Assembly: GCA_036558645.1 (NCBI GenBank)
Contig: DATBFG010000006.1
Coordinates: 48,530 to 112,529 of the forward strand
DNA length: 64,000 bases
Direction: 5' to 3'
DNA from: DATBFG01 sp036558645
GTDB taxonomy: Bacteria > Acidobacteriota > Terriglobia > Terriglobales > Acidobacteriaceae
The notes below the pieces were generated by a model. The model did no database searches and was not told the origin of the DNA. It was given only the letters and a program-made list of their open reading frames with translations. This document shows positions 36,153-45,941 of the stretch, piece after piece (position 1 is the stretch's first letter; the number at the start of each line of letters is the position of its first letter). Made by a program: the position numbers and the translations under genes.

Positions 36153-39100
36153 CTAAAACTCAAGCTTCAAGCCGAACTGAAACACTCTTGCCATGTGGGC
36201 TCCGCTCGGCCTCATGAAGAAATCCGATCCCACGTCATTATTGAGGCCATTCCATTGCGTGTGATTGAAGATGTTGAAGCCCTCTGCCCGAAACTGGATA
36301 TTAACCCTGTCCGTCGCCTTGAAGGTCTTATATACCGACATGTCAAAGTTGGTGCGGTGAGTCAAGTTTAGGCTGTTACGGCCCGAGTTGCCGAACGTGA
36401 GGCCTTGTGTCTCTGCATACGCATCAGGATTGAAGAGCAAAGGTCCCTTGATCGTCGGATCGGATGCAAAACGGTTCCCTGTGATGGCGTTCGGGTCGCC
36501 AACCAAATCCGCATAAGACCCGGTACCCGTTCCATTCGCCACTCCCGCACTATCTCCGAACACGCCGTTGATCACGGAAATTGGCGTACCGCTTTGCGTA
36601 GTCATGATACCGGCGAATTGCCATCCCCCAAGAACATCGCGGGCCAATCCCTGCTGCTTAAAGAACGGCAGGTCGTAGATCCAACTCACCGTCAGAATGT
36701 GTCTCTGATCGAAGTTCGAGCTAGCATAGTTTTTTCGGACATCGGATGAATCGACGAAGTTACTGTCGAACTTATCGGAAGAATTGTCGATGGAATGACT
36801 GTAGGTGTACGCAACTGCCAGCGTCAGTGGACCGCTCGTCTGCCGGACCGAGATCTGCAACGCGTTGTAGCCGGAATTCGCCACTGACTCGACACGTTCA
36901 ATGCTTCCTAGGCTAAAGAATGGCCGGAAGAAATTCGGATCGTTTCCACACGCGACGGTTAGATTGATCGCCGCCTGGCCGCTGACTGGATTGCCATTCA
37001 CATCGAATGTCGGAGCAGTCGGCGTGCCGCCTTGCGAGCCGCAAACATCGTCCGTGATCGGTTCGCCCGGTTGAAACGGATTCAGTGAGGGGTTCAGGGT
37101 CGGCACCTGGTTGTATTCACGTTGCAGAGTAAGGTGCGTTCCTTTGCTTCCAACATATGCGACATTCGCGATCGTATTTCGGAATATATCGCGCTGCACC
37201 CCCAGGTTCCATTGTTGCGTATACGGCCATTGCACCTGATCCGGGATAGAGATGGAAGACAGCGGGAACAACAGGCCCTGACCCCCGACACTCGTATAGC
37301 CGACGACGTTGTATTGTGTTGGCTCTTGGACTAGAGGAGGCGTGCCCTCCAGGTTCTCCGCGTTGGCCTCCTCTCCGTTCGTATGATCGAAGAACACGCC
37401 GTATCCGCCGCGAACGGACATCTTCCCATCGCCAAATGGATCCCACGCAAAGCCCACGCGGGGCGCGGGATTGAACAGATGTCCCTCAGAACAGCCCCGG
37501 GGAACGCCGGGAGCTCCGCATTGCACCATGCCGTTGAAAGGTGTAGTACCAGGTGTCTGAATGAGCGCACCTTCCTGCCCCGTGACACTCCCATCCACGT
37601 CAATTTCAGGTGCGGTACTCGGGTCATACGCCGCGGGGTCCCAGTTGTAAACCAGGTTGTTCGCCTCGTAATACGTTCCGAAGAGGCTGACACGCAACCC
37701 GAGATTCAAGGTCAGGTTCCGTGACACATGAAAATCATCTTGAAGGTATGGCTCGAAAATTTTGTAGCGCAGGTGATATTTCGGCTGTGCGCTGTCCTGC
37801 GAAAAGCTGGCAATGTTGCCCATCAACATGTCGGCAAAGCCATTGCCAGTCGAAACCGGAGATGTCGAATCGAAGAACAGGTCACCTTGAACGTTGACGT
37901 ACGCCAGTTCGTTCTTCTGCGCCGCAACAAAATACCCTCCGAACTGCAGGTTGTGTCGACCAAGGCTTTTGGTAACGTTGTCGCGAAGTGTGTACGTAGG
38001 ATTTGAGTTTTCCCAGGGAAACGCGGTCGGCCCTTCGCAGAAGCCGCCGCCGTAGGCACCGTTCGTCGACACGCAGAAATCCGGCAACTTACCTCCATTG
38101 TCCGGAAACAGTCCCGTCATTGTGAAGCTGCTGGGCCGTTGCCAGACCTCAGGATGCGTATTCGTCTGCGTAATATGGTCCGTCGTATAGCTGGCAACAA
38201 ATTCATTGAGCAGCGTCGGCGAGATCGTCGCCGTGAGCCGTGCGACGGCGCTCACTCCAGGCCCACGGAAACGTGTACCGATCGTTGGAAAACTCTGATC
38301 TCCCCACGTGACTGTGGCATTGGTCGTATCCCACGAATCGTGAATATAGCGAAACGTCGCGCGCATCTTCGAGTTGATGTCGTGATCCACACGAATCAGT
38401 TCTTCGCGCCAGTGCGTGGGCTGTCCGACTGAAGCCGCAAAGAAGGAATTCACACCTGAACCCGTCGTTGGCTCGGGAATCATCGGTAGCAAGGTTTGTC
38501 CATTCGAATCGATAACGGGAAGCTGATTGTTCGGAAATGGAAGCCCTGTATCGGGATCAAATGGGCAATCGGCAGCTGTCGGATCGGGATCGCAACGATC
38601 ATTGAAGTTTCCGACGCGATTTTCTAGAGACGGAACGGGAGTGAAAAACGTGGCCGGGACATTCTCGCGTCGCCATTCCTGAGACCAGAAAAAGAATGTG
38701 TGATTCTTCCAGATGGGACCGCCTATGGTGTAGCCGAAATCATGCTTCTTGTATGGAGGCTTCGGAGTGCCTGGAAGATCAAAGTAGTTGTGCGCATTAA
38801 AAGCCTCATTTCGCAGGAATTCATAGGCTGAGCCGTGGAATTGGTTCGTTCCGGATTTGGTCTCAACCTCAATGGTCCCTGACGCATTCCTCCCGTACTG
38901 GGCTCCATAATTCGACGTTAGCACCCGCACTTCGGCAATCGACTCGATGCTGGGATACACATTCAACGTCTCGTTGCTGCCATTGTCCATGACGTCCCCG
39001 CCATCGACCTCCCAGTTATTGTTCTCGACTCGGCCTCCGTTGATGCTGTAGTTAACATTCCCCTGAACACCAACCACGCCTTCGTCCTGCCCGGTTTGAT

Positions 39101-39596
39101 TGCTAACCCCGGGAACAAGGGTTACCAGTTGTGTGAAATTTCTGCCGTTCAATTGAAGCTGAGTCAGCTCTTTTGCCGTAATCGTGCCCGCTATCTCGGA
39201 AGTTTGCGTGTTGACCTGCGTCAGTCCTTCGCCTTCCACGACTACCTTGACGTTAATGTCCCCGACTTGCAAAGTGACATCGATGCGAGCGCTTTGCGCC
39301 ACGCGCAGAATCACGTTATTGGCTTCGTATTTTCGAAATCCCGGAGATGTAATGACCAGAGAGTACGTGCCGGGAGTCAATGCGGGCGCTAGGTACTCCC
39401 CCTGAGAATTGCTTCTTAGGTTGCGGATTAGACCCGTGGCGTTGTTCGTAATCGAGACTGTCGCATCCGCGAGGACGGCGCCTGTGTTATCTCGAATTGT
39501 TCCCGTGAGAGACGCCGTGTCTTGTGCCCACCCATTGACAGCTAGAAACGGCAGTGAACAGATAGCAATCCAGACCCATTTCCCCATGTTCGTCAT
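36153..39596 (-). CDS. TonB-dependent receptor with carboxypeptidase-regulatory-like domain (second copy)
   Basis: About 1147 residues from ATG 39596 (MTNMGKWVWIAICSLPFLAVNGWAQ, a signal peptide); the open frame extends 24 codons further but with poor coding character. CarboxypepD_reg fold (ASLTGTIRDNTGAVLADATVSI), plug domain (GVVGVQGNVNYSINGGRVENNNWEVDGGDV), an NQFHGSAYEFLRNEAFNAHNYF-type junction and a long barrel ending FGLKLEF. Outer-membrane importer or binder. No regulator, hydrolase or other partner is adjacent, so the ligand cannot be guessed. It resembles the first receptor in architecture but the sequences differ widely. Confidence 0.92.
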   Translation of the reverse strand: MTNMGKWVWIAICSLPFLAVNGWAQDTASLTGTIRDNTGAVLADATVSITNNATGLIRNLRSNSQGEYLAPALTPGTYSLVITSPGFRKYEANNVILRVAQSARIDVTLQVGDINVKVVVEGEGLTQVNTQTSEIAGTITAKELTQLQLNGRNFTQLVTLVPGVSNQTGQDEGVVGVQGNVNYSINGGRVENNNWEVDGGDVMDNGSNETLNVYPSIESIAEVRVLTSNYGAQYGRNASGTIEVETKSGTNQFHGSAYEFLRNEAFNAHNYFDLPGTPKPPYKKHDFGYTIGGPIWKNHTFFFWSQEWRRENVPATFFTPVPSLENRVGNFNDRCDPDPTAADCPFDPDTGLPFPNNQLPVIDSNGQTLLPMIPEPTTGSGVNSFFAASVGQPTHWREELIRVDHDINSKMRATFRYIHDSWDTTNATVTWGDQSFPTIGTRFRGPGVSAVARLTATISPTLLNEFVASYTTDHITQTNTHPEVWQRPSSFTMTGLFPDNGGKLPDFCVSTNGAYGGGFCEGPTAFPWENSNPTYTLRDNVTKSLGRHNLQFGGYFVAAQKNELAYVNVQGDLFFDSTSPVSTGNGFADMLMGNIASFSQDSAQPKYHLRYKIFEPYLQDDFHVSRNLTLNLGLRVSLFGTYYEANNLVYNWDPAAYDPSTAPEIDVDGSVTGQEGALIQTPGTTPFNGMVQCGAPGVPRGCSEGHLFNPAPRVGFAWDPFGDGKMSVRGGYGVFFDHTNGEEANAENLEGTPPLVQEPTQYNVVGYTSVGGQGLLFPLSSISIPDQVQWPYTQQWNLGVQRDIFRNTIANVAYVGSKGTHLTLQREYNQVPTLNPSLNPFQPGEPITDDVCGSQGGTPTAPTFDVNGNPVSGQAAINLTVACGNDPNFFRPFFSLGSIERVESVANSGYNALQISVRQTSGPLTLAVAYTYSHSIDNSSDKFDSNFVDSSDVRKNYASSNFDQRHILTVSWIYDLPFFKQQGLARDVLGGWQFAGIMTTQSGTPISVINGVFGDSAGVANGTGTGSYADLVGDPNAITGNRFASDPTIKGPLLFNPDAYAETQGLTFGNSGRNSLNLTHRTNFDMSVYKTFKATDRVNIQFRAEGFNIFNHTQWNGLNNDVGSDFFMRPSGAHMARVFQFGLKLEF

Positions 39597-39921
39597 GTCA
39601 TCCACCAGCCACCATCCGGTGAAAACACCTTCCACATATCCATTTCCAGCCCATGATCCTACACTCATTGGCTGAAAATGAAAGAGACTGATTCGCCATG
39701 CTCTGGGAGTGGGGACTGCCGTCTGCCCTTCTACACAAGTGTTTTTTTAGAGGGCCGCCTCTGCTGTCTAACTCGTTGAGTGATCTATGGATATTTTTCA
39801 CAGGTACAAATAGATTCAGCGTTCAACCTTGCCTGGGGTCTTGACCTTTGTTCACGGATAAAGGAAAGTACTCAAACGCGCCCCCATCTTCCCACCTGAA
39901 AATCTCTACCTGAGGTGATTT

Positions 39922-40731
39922 GTGTTTAAGAAACTTTTCTATCTCTCCATGATGGGTTTGGCGCTTGCCTCCGTTTCGCATGCTCAACGTACCGCGGATG
40001 TTTCGCCGGCCGCCCCACCGCCATATTGCAATCCATGCATTTTTTACTCGGGCGACTTTGATCCGCGGCCAGCCAAAGAGCCCAATGGTCTGTTGAATGG
40101 AATTTTCGCAGGCCCCACTGATGGCCATGTGTGGGTACCATTTGCGGTTTCAAACAAGATTCGGATTCAAGGTCTCATTGCGAACCAGTTGTTCACCACT
40201 CCACCGCCGCCCGACACTCCGGTAACGTGGGAAATTCGAGCGGGCGTTTCGTCGGGCAATGGTGGCACGGTGCAATGTTCTGGAAGCGGCACGGCGCATG
40301 CCACGCCTACCGGAAGAACGTTTGTCTCCGGCTCGACTACTTATAGCGAGTGGACATACAAACTCACGTTGGCCCCAAGCGACTACTGCGACCTTCGCAA
40401 TCCCACATCCGCTCCAGCGGAACAGGACAAGCAAATTCTGCCGCCTGGCGGAAAGGGACAGTGCCCTCCCAATTGTTACTTTTCAATGACAGGAGATAAC
40501 ACCGCCGCTGCTCCGCTCGCGGTAGGGGCGAGTTACTTGTCCGACATTCCGAGTCCGGCAGCTCATCACTTTGGACTGCCGAATGTGCTCAATAATTCGT
40601 TCTTCAGCTCGACTTCGTTTGGCTACAACTTTGTGCCGGCTACGACGGCTTGCGCAGCAGGCCAACCGGTGGCCATCACCCAAGTCGGCTGTCACATGTT
40701 TTCTGTGGGGCTGACTGGAATCGGCAAATGA
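39922..40731 (+). CDS. secreted protein, unknown function
   Basis: 269 residues from a GTG start with GAGGTGA 6 nt upstream. Signal peptide (LFYLSMMGLALASVSHAQ). The mature protein starts with a Pro-rich stretch with CNPC, then a beta-rich domain with two or three Cys pairs (VQCSGSG, DYCDL, QCPPNCYF, TACAAGQ, GCHMFSVGL). No family recognised. It converges with the Ser/Thr kinase gene, 10 bases apart. Confidence 0.7.
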   Translation: MFKKLFYLSMMGLALASVSHAQRTADVSPAAPPPYCNPCIFYSGDFDPRPAKEPNGLLNGIFAGPTDGHVWVPFAVSNKIRIQGLIANQLFTTPPPPDTPVTWEIRAGVSSGNGGTVQCSGSGTAHATPTGRTFVSGSTTYSEWTYKLTLAPSDYCDLRNPTSAPAEQDKQILPPGGKGQCPPNCYFSMTGDNTAAAPLAVGASYLSDIPSPAAHHFGLPNVLNNSFFSSTSFGYNFVPATTACAAGQPVAITQVGCHMFSVGLTGIGK

Positions 40732-40741
40732 GCTGAGGCGT

Positions 40742-43700
40742 TTACTTTAGCTGCTTGGCTTCAGCTCTGGCCTCTTGCAGGATGCGCAGGTCGGAATCAG
40801 CATCCTCCCAGAGCGCGAGGAAGTCCGCGTAGGCTTGGCGCGCAACCGTTGCATTGGCCGTCTTGGCTGCCGCTCTGCCGAGCTGAACGCGTGCCAATGC
40901 TCCGAGGGGAAAATTTCCGACTAGTCCGCGGTGGGCGATGATTTTCTTGAATTCAGCCATTGCCTCGTTCCATTGTTGCGTGGCAATGAACGCCTCGCCG
41001 CGCAAGTAGACCGGATACATCGTCGCCTGGAAGAAGAATGGTGGCTTTCCGCCTCCGTATTCGTACGTCGCTGCTTCCTCCAGATACTTCAATGCTTGCG
41101 CTGCCTGCTTGCGTTCAAGCGCAACTGCTGCAAGGATGCTAGGGATCCAGAACGCATTCACCAGAGTGTTATTGGGATACTTCTTCCGCAGCGACTCAAC
41201 CAGACTTTCCGCTTGTGCGCTCTGGCCGGCGCGAGCCAGCGCCATGGCCGCAGCAATCTGCACATCCATTGTTGGAGCAAGGGCTAGCGCTCCCGCCGCT
41301 TTGCTCCTTGCTTCAGCTTCACTCCCCAGTTCTGCCTCGCGCAGAGCTCCACTCACCTGCCATTCCGCCGCGGTTTCTCTTGCATCATTACGCAGTGCAG
41401 ATTGGACCGCCCGCTGTGAGATCTCCCGCGCACGATTCAGACGTCCATGAAAAGCTTCTGTATCGGACTGGACTGCCAGCAAGGTGTCCTCGTTCGAGGT
41501 GCCCATGGCTGATACAACAAGCCGGTCCATTTCAGCGGCATCATTCTCCAGGAACGCCAGTTGGAAATAATTCTGTAGCAGCGCATCGGAGAGTTTTCGC
41601 TCGCGCGCCTGTTCAAGAATTGCGCGCGCTTCCGTCAAACGATCCAGGCTCATGTAGTCGTATGAAAGATTCGAGTAGACCCGGAATGTGTCGGGAGCCA
41701 ACTGGAACGCTTCCAAGTCCTCGGCGAGTGCCTTTTCGGAGCGTCCCAGGTTCGAGTATGTGATTCCCAGGTTGATGCGCGGACTCAGCGTTCGCGGATA
41801 CATCTGCTTCCATTGCTCGTTGACTTGAACTGCCTTCTCTTGATCGCCTGTGACATTCAGGTAGTAGGCCGAGTCGATGGAAAACTTCTCCCATTCCGTA
41901 ACATGATCCCGCAATCGATAGGCTCTGGTAATGTATTCCGCAGAAAGAGCAGGCTGACCCAGGTTCGAATAGATGACTCCCAGTCCCACGTTAGCAACAG
42001 CAAAATTCGGATCCAACGCGACTGCCTGCTTGAAGATTGGCAGAGCCGCAGACTCTCCCTTGGTCCTCCATGTCTTCATCGCCTGGCCATATGCTTCCAA
42101 TGCTTCGAGCGAAGACGTCGTATCGGGAAACAACGGCGTGTTGTGCTGCTGGATAGATGCCAGGGATTCACCCAATTTTCCGCGAATCGCGCGCGCGGCT
42201 TCATGAAGTTCGGATAGCACTCGTTCCCGACCATCAGCCTCTACCTGCTCCACGTGCAGGGAGTCTCCCGTTTCACAATTCACAGCTTTCAGCGTTATTG
42301 CGTAATGTGTGCCAATGCTCGAAATCGATCCCAGCAGCATGACTTTGCTGTTTCCCCGGAGACATACTTCCCGCGCGACCTCAGGAGTCAATCGCGAATC
42401 GGCGGGGCGTCCCATTCGCTGAAGTTGTCGCCCGACCGCTCCGTCGGAAATCACATTCAAGAAGGGAGACTGCCCCAAGTCGGCCGCCAGGCCTTCTTTC
42501 AGCGCATCGTCAAATACCTTGTCTCCGGTGTTATTGATAAAGTCTGCGATGACAATCGTGTCCTTGTCCGTTAGTTGCGCAGACGGTGTCTTCCGCAGAG
42601 CAATGCCGGCAACAACCGCGACTATGAGAATTGCGACTGCCACACTCCAGATCCAACGCTTATTCGCCGAGGGCCAGGAGATCTTGGGAGTCACGAGGTC
42701 AGTGGTTGGTGCAAGGTCGGGTCGGGGAGTCGCAGGCGAACTTAGAACACGCGGTCCACTGCCGCCTGGCCGTATGCTCCCGCTCGGATCCATATCACGT
42801 CGCAGACACTGCAATTCGGCGCGCATGTCTGACGCGTGCTGATAACGCAATTCACGATCTTTCTCGAGTGCGCGGTGGATCAGGTCTTCCAACCTCGTGG
42901 GGACCTTGGGATTCAAAGAGGCTGGAGACACTGGATCAACGTTCAAAATCGCTTCACAAACCGCAGACTGGTTCCCGCCTTGAAACGGCAGAACTCCTGC
43001 TGCCATCTCGTAGAGCACAGCCCCGAAGGAAAAAATGTCGGTGCGAGTGTCCAGTTCCTTGCCGCGCACCTGCTCGGGTGACATGTAGGCAATCGTTCCC
43101 GGAGTGGTACCAGGAAGGGTCAACTGTTCGCGCCAAACTTCGCCTGGTGGTGAATTCACAAACTCGGATTCGTGACTTTCCTTCCTGGTTGCGAGTTTGG
43201 CCAACCCAAAGTCGAGGATCTTGGCATGTCCTCGCTTCGTGACGAAAATGTTTGCCGGCTTGATGTCGCGATGAAATATTCCTTCGGCGTGAGCGGCATC
43301 GAGGGCATCCGCAATCTCGATGGCCAATTTCACCAGTGTCTCGACCTCGAGCGGTTGACCAGCCATCAAGCCTTTCAGCGTTGTTCCATCGAGGTATTCC
43401 ATAGCAATGAAGGTCTGCCCCTCATGTTTGCCGACCTCGTAGATCGTGCATATGTTGGGATGATTGAGCGCCGACGCCGCTTGCGCTTCGCGTTGCAGCC
43501 GCACCTCTGCGCTGGCGTCGTACGCGGATCGTTCCGGCAGGAATTTCAGTGCGACGTTGCGGTGCAGTCTCGTGTCTACCGCTTTGTAGACCACACCCAT
43601 GCCGCCACGTGCAACAAAATCAGTGATTCTGAACGCGCCGACAAGGTCACCCGGCAGGTAGCCTTGAAAAGAACTGGAAGAATAAGCAAATGCGCCCGCG

Positions 43701-43879
43701 CTCGATGAGAGGAAGCTGCCCGCCTGCTTGTATTCCTCGAGAAGTCGCTCGACTTCCGCGCGCACCGCTGGATCGGAACAACTCTTTTCGAGGAAACCCG
43801 GAACCTCTTCCGGCGAGAGTTCTTGAGCGGCCTCAAAAAAAGCCTTAACTTCGTCCCACTTCTCCCGCGGCGTCGCCAT
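40742..43879 (-). CDS. membrane Ser/Thr protein kinase with TPR sensor domain
   Basis: 1045 residues. Residues about 80-350 are a PknB/Hanks kinase: Gly-rich loop ARGGMGVVYKA, K112 in VALKFL, HRDIKPANIF, DFGLAKL and the activation segment GTIAYMSPEQVRG. One membrane helix (SVAVAILIVAVVAGIAL) at about 410-430. The C-terminal extracytoplasmic part begins with a FlgO/TolB-like domain (IVIADFINNTGDKVFDDALKEGL) and continues as TPR repeats. The N terminus (EKWDEVKAFFEAAQELS..) is the usual pre-kinase domain of ECF-linked kinases. The first 35 nt overlap the sigma factor gene, so the kinase probably regulates or is regulated with that sigma. Confidence 0.93.
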   Translation of the reverse strand: MATPREKWDEVKAFFEAAQELSPEEVPGFLEKSCSDPAVRAEVERLLEEYKQAGSFLSSSAGAFAYSSSSFQGYLPGDLVGAFRITDFVARGGMGVVYKAVDTRLHRNVALKFLPERSAYDASAEVRLQREAQAASALNHPNICTIYEVGKHEGQTFIAMEYLDGTTLKGLMAGQPLEVETLVKLAIEIADALDAAHAEGIFHRDIKPANIFVTKRGHAKILDFGLAKLATRKESHESEFVNSPPGEVWREQLTLPGTTPGTIAYMSPEQVRGKELDTRTDIFSFGAVLYEMAAGVLPFQGGNQSAVCEAILNVDPVSPASLNPKVPTRLEDLIHRALEKDRELRYQHASDMRAELQCLRRDMDPSGSIRPGGSGPRVLSSPATPRPDLAPTTDLVTPKISWPSANKRWIWSVAVAILIVAVVAGIALRKTPSAQLTDKDTIVIADFINNTGDKVFDDALKEGLAADLGQSPFLNVISDGAVGRQLQRMGRPADSRLTPEVAREVCLRGNSKVMLLGSISSIGTHYAITLKAVNCETGDSLHVEQVEADGRERVLSELHEAARAIRGKLGESLASIQQHNTPLFPDTTSSLEALEAYGQAMKTWRTKGESAALPIFKQAVALDPNFAVANVGLGVIYSNLGQPALSAEYITRAYRLRDHVTEWEKFSIDSAYYLNVTGDQEKAVQVNEQWKQMYPRTLSPRINLGITYSNLGRSEKALAEDLEAFQLAPDTFRVYSNLSYDYMSLDRLTEARAILEQARERKLSDALLQNYFQLAFLENDAAEMDRLVVSAMGTSNEDTLLAVQSDTEAFHGRLNRAREISQRAVQSALRNDARETAAEWQVSGALREAELGSEAEARSKAAGALALAPTMDVQIAAAMALARAGQSAQAESLVESLRKKYPNNTLVNAFWIPSILAAVALERKQAAQALKYLEEAATYEYGGGKPPFFFQATMYPVYLRGEAFIATQQWNEAMAEFKKIIAHRGLVGNFPLGALARVQLGRAAAKTANATVARQAYADFLALWEDADSDLRILQEARAEAKQLK

Positions 43880-44492
43880 GATTTCCTTTGAGTTCCCCGT
43901 GAAGCCAGGCTCTCGCCACGCTCCAATCCCGCTTCACCGTCTTCGGAGAAATTCCCAGAACCTCGGCAGTCTCTTCAACACTCAATCCGGCGAAGAAGCG
44001 CAACTCGACGACTTTAGCCTGCCGCTGGTCGATCTCGGCCAACCTCTGCAACGCACCGTCTATTTCCAGAAGTTCGGAAGAACGCCCGGGCGAGTAGACC
44101 AATGCCTCATCCAGCATCACAGGCGACTGGCCGCCGCCGCGCTTGGCACGAATACGCTTTCGGGCATCGTCAATCAGAATGCGGCGCATGAGACTTGCCG
44201 CAATCGCGTAGAAGTGCGTGCGTCCTTGCCACTCCACGGAACGTTGCTCCACCAGCTTGAGATAGGCCTCATGTACCAGGGCGGTGGTCTGAAGGACGTG
44301 GTCAGCCTTTTCCCGCCTCATGTAGCGGCCGGCAATTCGCCGGAGTTCGTCGTAAACCAACGGAATCAGCCTGTCGCCAGCCTGCTGGTTGCCTTGGGCC
44401 AATTGCTCGAGTAGGACGGTGACGTCCGCAGCGGAAGAGTCCACAGGTGGCTGCTCCTTGGCTCGTAAGGGGGGATCGAACAGCTGACTCAT
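43845..44492 (-). CDS. ECF-subfamily RNA polymerase sigma factor (kinase-linked group)
   Basis: 215 residues. Region 2 (HEAYLKLVEQRSVEWQGRTHFYAIAASLMRRILIDDARKR) and region 4 (VVELRFFAGLSVEETAEVLGISPKTVKRDWSVARAWL) are typical of the ECF group found beside Ser/Thr kinases rather than with an anti-sigma factor. GAGGTAGA precedes the ATG. Its 3' end overlaps the kinase start by 35 nt. Confidence 0.93.
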   Translation of the reverse strand: MSQLFDPPLRAKEQPPVDSSAADVTVLLEQLAQGNQQAGDRLIPLVYDELRRIAGRYMRREKADHVLQTTALVHEAYLKLVEQRSVEWQGRTHFYAIAASLMRRILIDDARKRIRAKRGGGQSPVMLDEALVYSPGRSSELLEIDGALQRLAEIDQRQAKVVELRFFAGLSVEETAEVLGISPKTVKRDWSVARAWLHGELKGNHGDAAGEVGRS

Positions 44493-44653
44493 TCTACCTC
44501 AGTCCCCTCATGTCCCCTCTCTGGATTCCCTGCTCTTTTCCGATCCTCGTGACCCCAAATTCCAGGAAATGGCGCGCTTGTCTGTGAAGGCAAAAACAGG
44601 AGTCCCGTGGAAACGGGTTTGATTTGGCTTAGTAATTCGCGCAGGAGGCGGTT

Positions 44654-45079
44654 ATGAGGATGTTGACTCGTTTGATGGTTTTGGCCGTGGCTCTCTCAAC
44701 TTCGGCCGGGTGGGCGCAGGTAAGAATTCAGAGCAATGGAGTGAACGTCCCCGAGGAAAAAGTTACCGCTCTCTACAACGCGACGTTTCACGTCGTTGCG
44801 CAGGAATTCCATCTCCAGGACAGCTCCGATCTTCGCTTTCCGGTGACTCTGGTCCTCGGTGAGCAAAACGAGCGTGTACTCGGCGACGAAGTCGGCAAGG
44901 TCTATGTGATTTACATGAACGACTGGAACGAAGCGAAGTTTGCATTGGCGGCGAGCCGCATTGCCTTGCAACACCTTGTATCGGAAGAACGAAAGAACCG
45001 CATGGTCAGCGACATTGTACGTCGTGCCGATCGCATAACGCCGGTCTCGGCGCAGGCCCTTCGCTACAACACGCATTAG
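44654..45079 (+). CDS. small secreted protein, unknown function
   Basis: 141 residues with GGAGG ahead of the ATG and a signal peptide (RLMVLAVALSTSAGWAQ). Mature part of about 120 residues, with LRFPVTLVLGEQNERVLGDEVGKVYVIYMNDW; no recognised domain. Divergent from the sigma factor gene, with 161 bases between. Confidence 0.7.
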   Translation: MRMLTRLMVLAVALSTSAGWAQVRIQSNGVNVPEEKVTALYNATFHVVAQEFHLQDSSDLRFPVTLVLGEQNERVLGDEVGKVYVIYMNDWNEAKFALAASRIALQHLVSEERKNRMVSDIVRRADRITPVSAQALRYNTH

Positions 45080-45206
45080 GCAAATCAAGAACTAAAGTTG
45101 CAGTGTTGTTCAGCGGTGACGATTCGTTGGAAAAGATCTCGAACTCAGTTTCTTTGGAACCCTTGAGCCACAGGTGAAAAAAACGTACGCAAATCAGGAG
45201 ACTGCC

Positions 45207-45821
45207 ATGACTAGAAACTTAGACATCCAGGCCAACGGTATGTGTGAAATGAAATCTTTGGCCAAGCTGAAACAAATCACTCTCGCCGTCATCGTCAGCA
45301 TGATGTTCCTGGCGCTGGCCACTAGTTCAAACGCACAGACTGTAACTCTCTTAAATCGGGCTTTGCGAAGAACCGCTTTTCAAACCAACAACCTCTCGGT
45401 CAGTGCAAGCTGCGCGGCGGTGGGCTGTACGACCTCCGTACCCATCTTCATGCCGATTCTCGCCATGCAATGTCCAGTCGCGGCGGGAGCGACCTGCACG
45501 ATCTATGCTCACCTTGAAACTCATGCGAAGTTGTCTTTTCTGGACTCCGGACAGTTCCGGTTCCTCATCGATGGAGTTCCTCCGATACCAGGACCGACCG
45601 ATGCTGCCGGCCTCTTTATCTGGTTGTCGAATGATCCGGACTCCGGCGTGGTCTCACTCGAATCCCACTCCTACGCAGTAGTGGCTCAGGTGACGAACGC
45701 TGTGGCGAACCAGTTGCATACTATCCAGGTCCATATCGGGTGCACGGATCAGGATGCCAGCGGATCGTGCGCTGCCACCTCAGGGTTTGCCAACCTGGAA
45801 GCGAATGTCTATACGCCCTAA
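45207..45821 (+). CDS. secreted protein, unknown function
   Basis: 204 residues from ATG 45207 with AGGAG 6-10 nt upstream; an in-frame GTG at 45174 is less likely. A long n-region precedes a signal peptide (ITLAVIVSMMFLALATSSNAQ). The mature part is beta-rich with paired Cys (SCAAVGC, QCPVAAGATC, IGCTDQDASGSC). Not recognised. Confidence 0.7.
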   Translation: MTRNLDIQANGMCEMKSLAKLKQITLAVIVSMMFLALATSSNAQTVTLLNRALRRTAFQTNNLSVSASCAAVGCTTSVPIFMPILAMQCPVAAGATCTIYAHLETHAKLSFLDSGQFRFLIDGVPPIPGPTDAAGLFIWLSNDPDSGVVSLESHSYAVVAQVTNAVANQLHTIQVHIGCTDQDASGSCAATSGFANLEANVYTP

Positions 45822-45941
45822 TGCTTGCGTTGCGCTGTTCAAGCTTCGGGCTATTGGAGGCCGGTTGCATTGGGGGAATGCAATCGGCTTTCCACGTTCA
45901 GTTCAGAATCTCGGCAAGTTTTGCAAGAACCCGCTCCGTTC

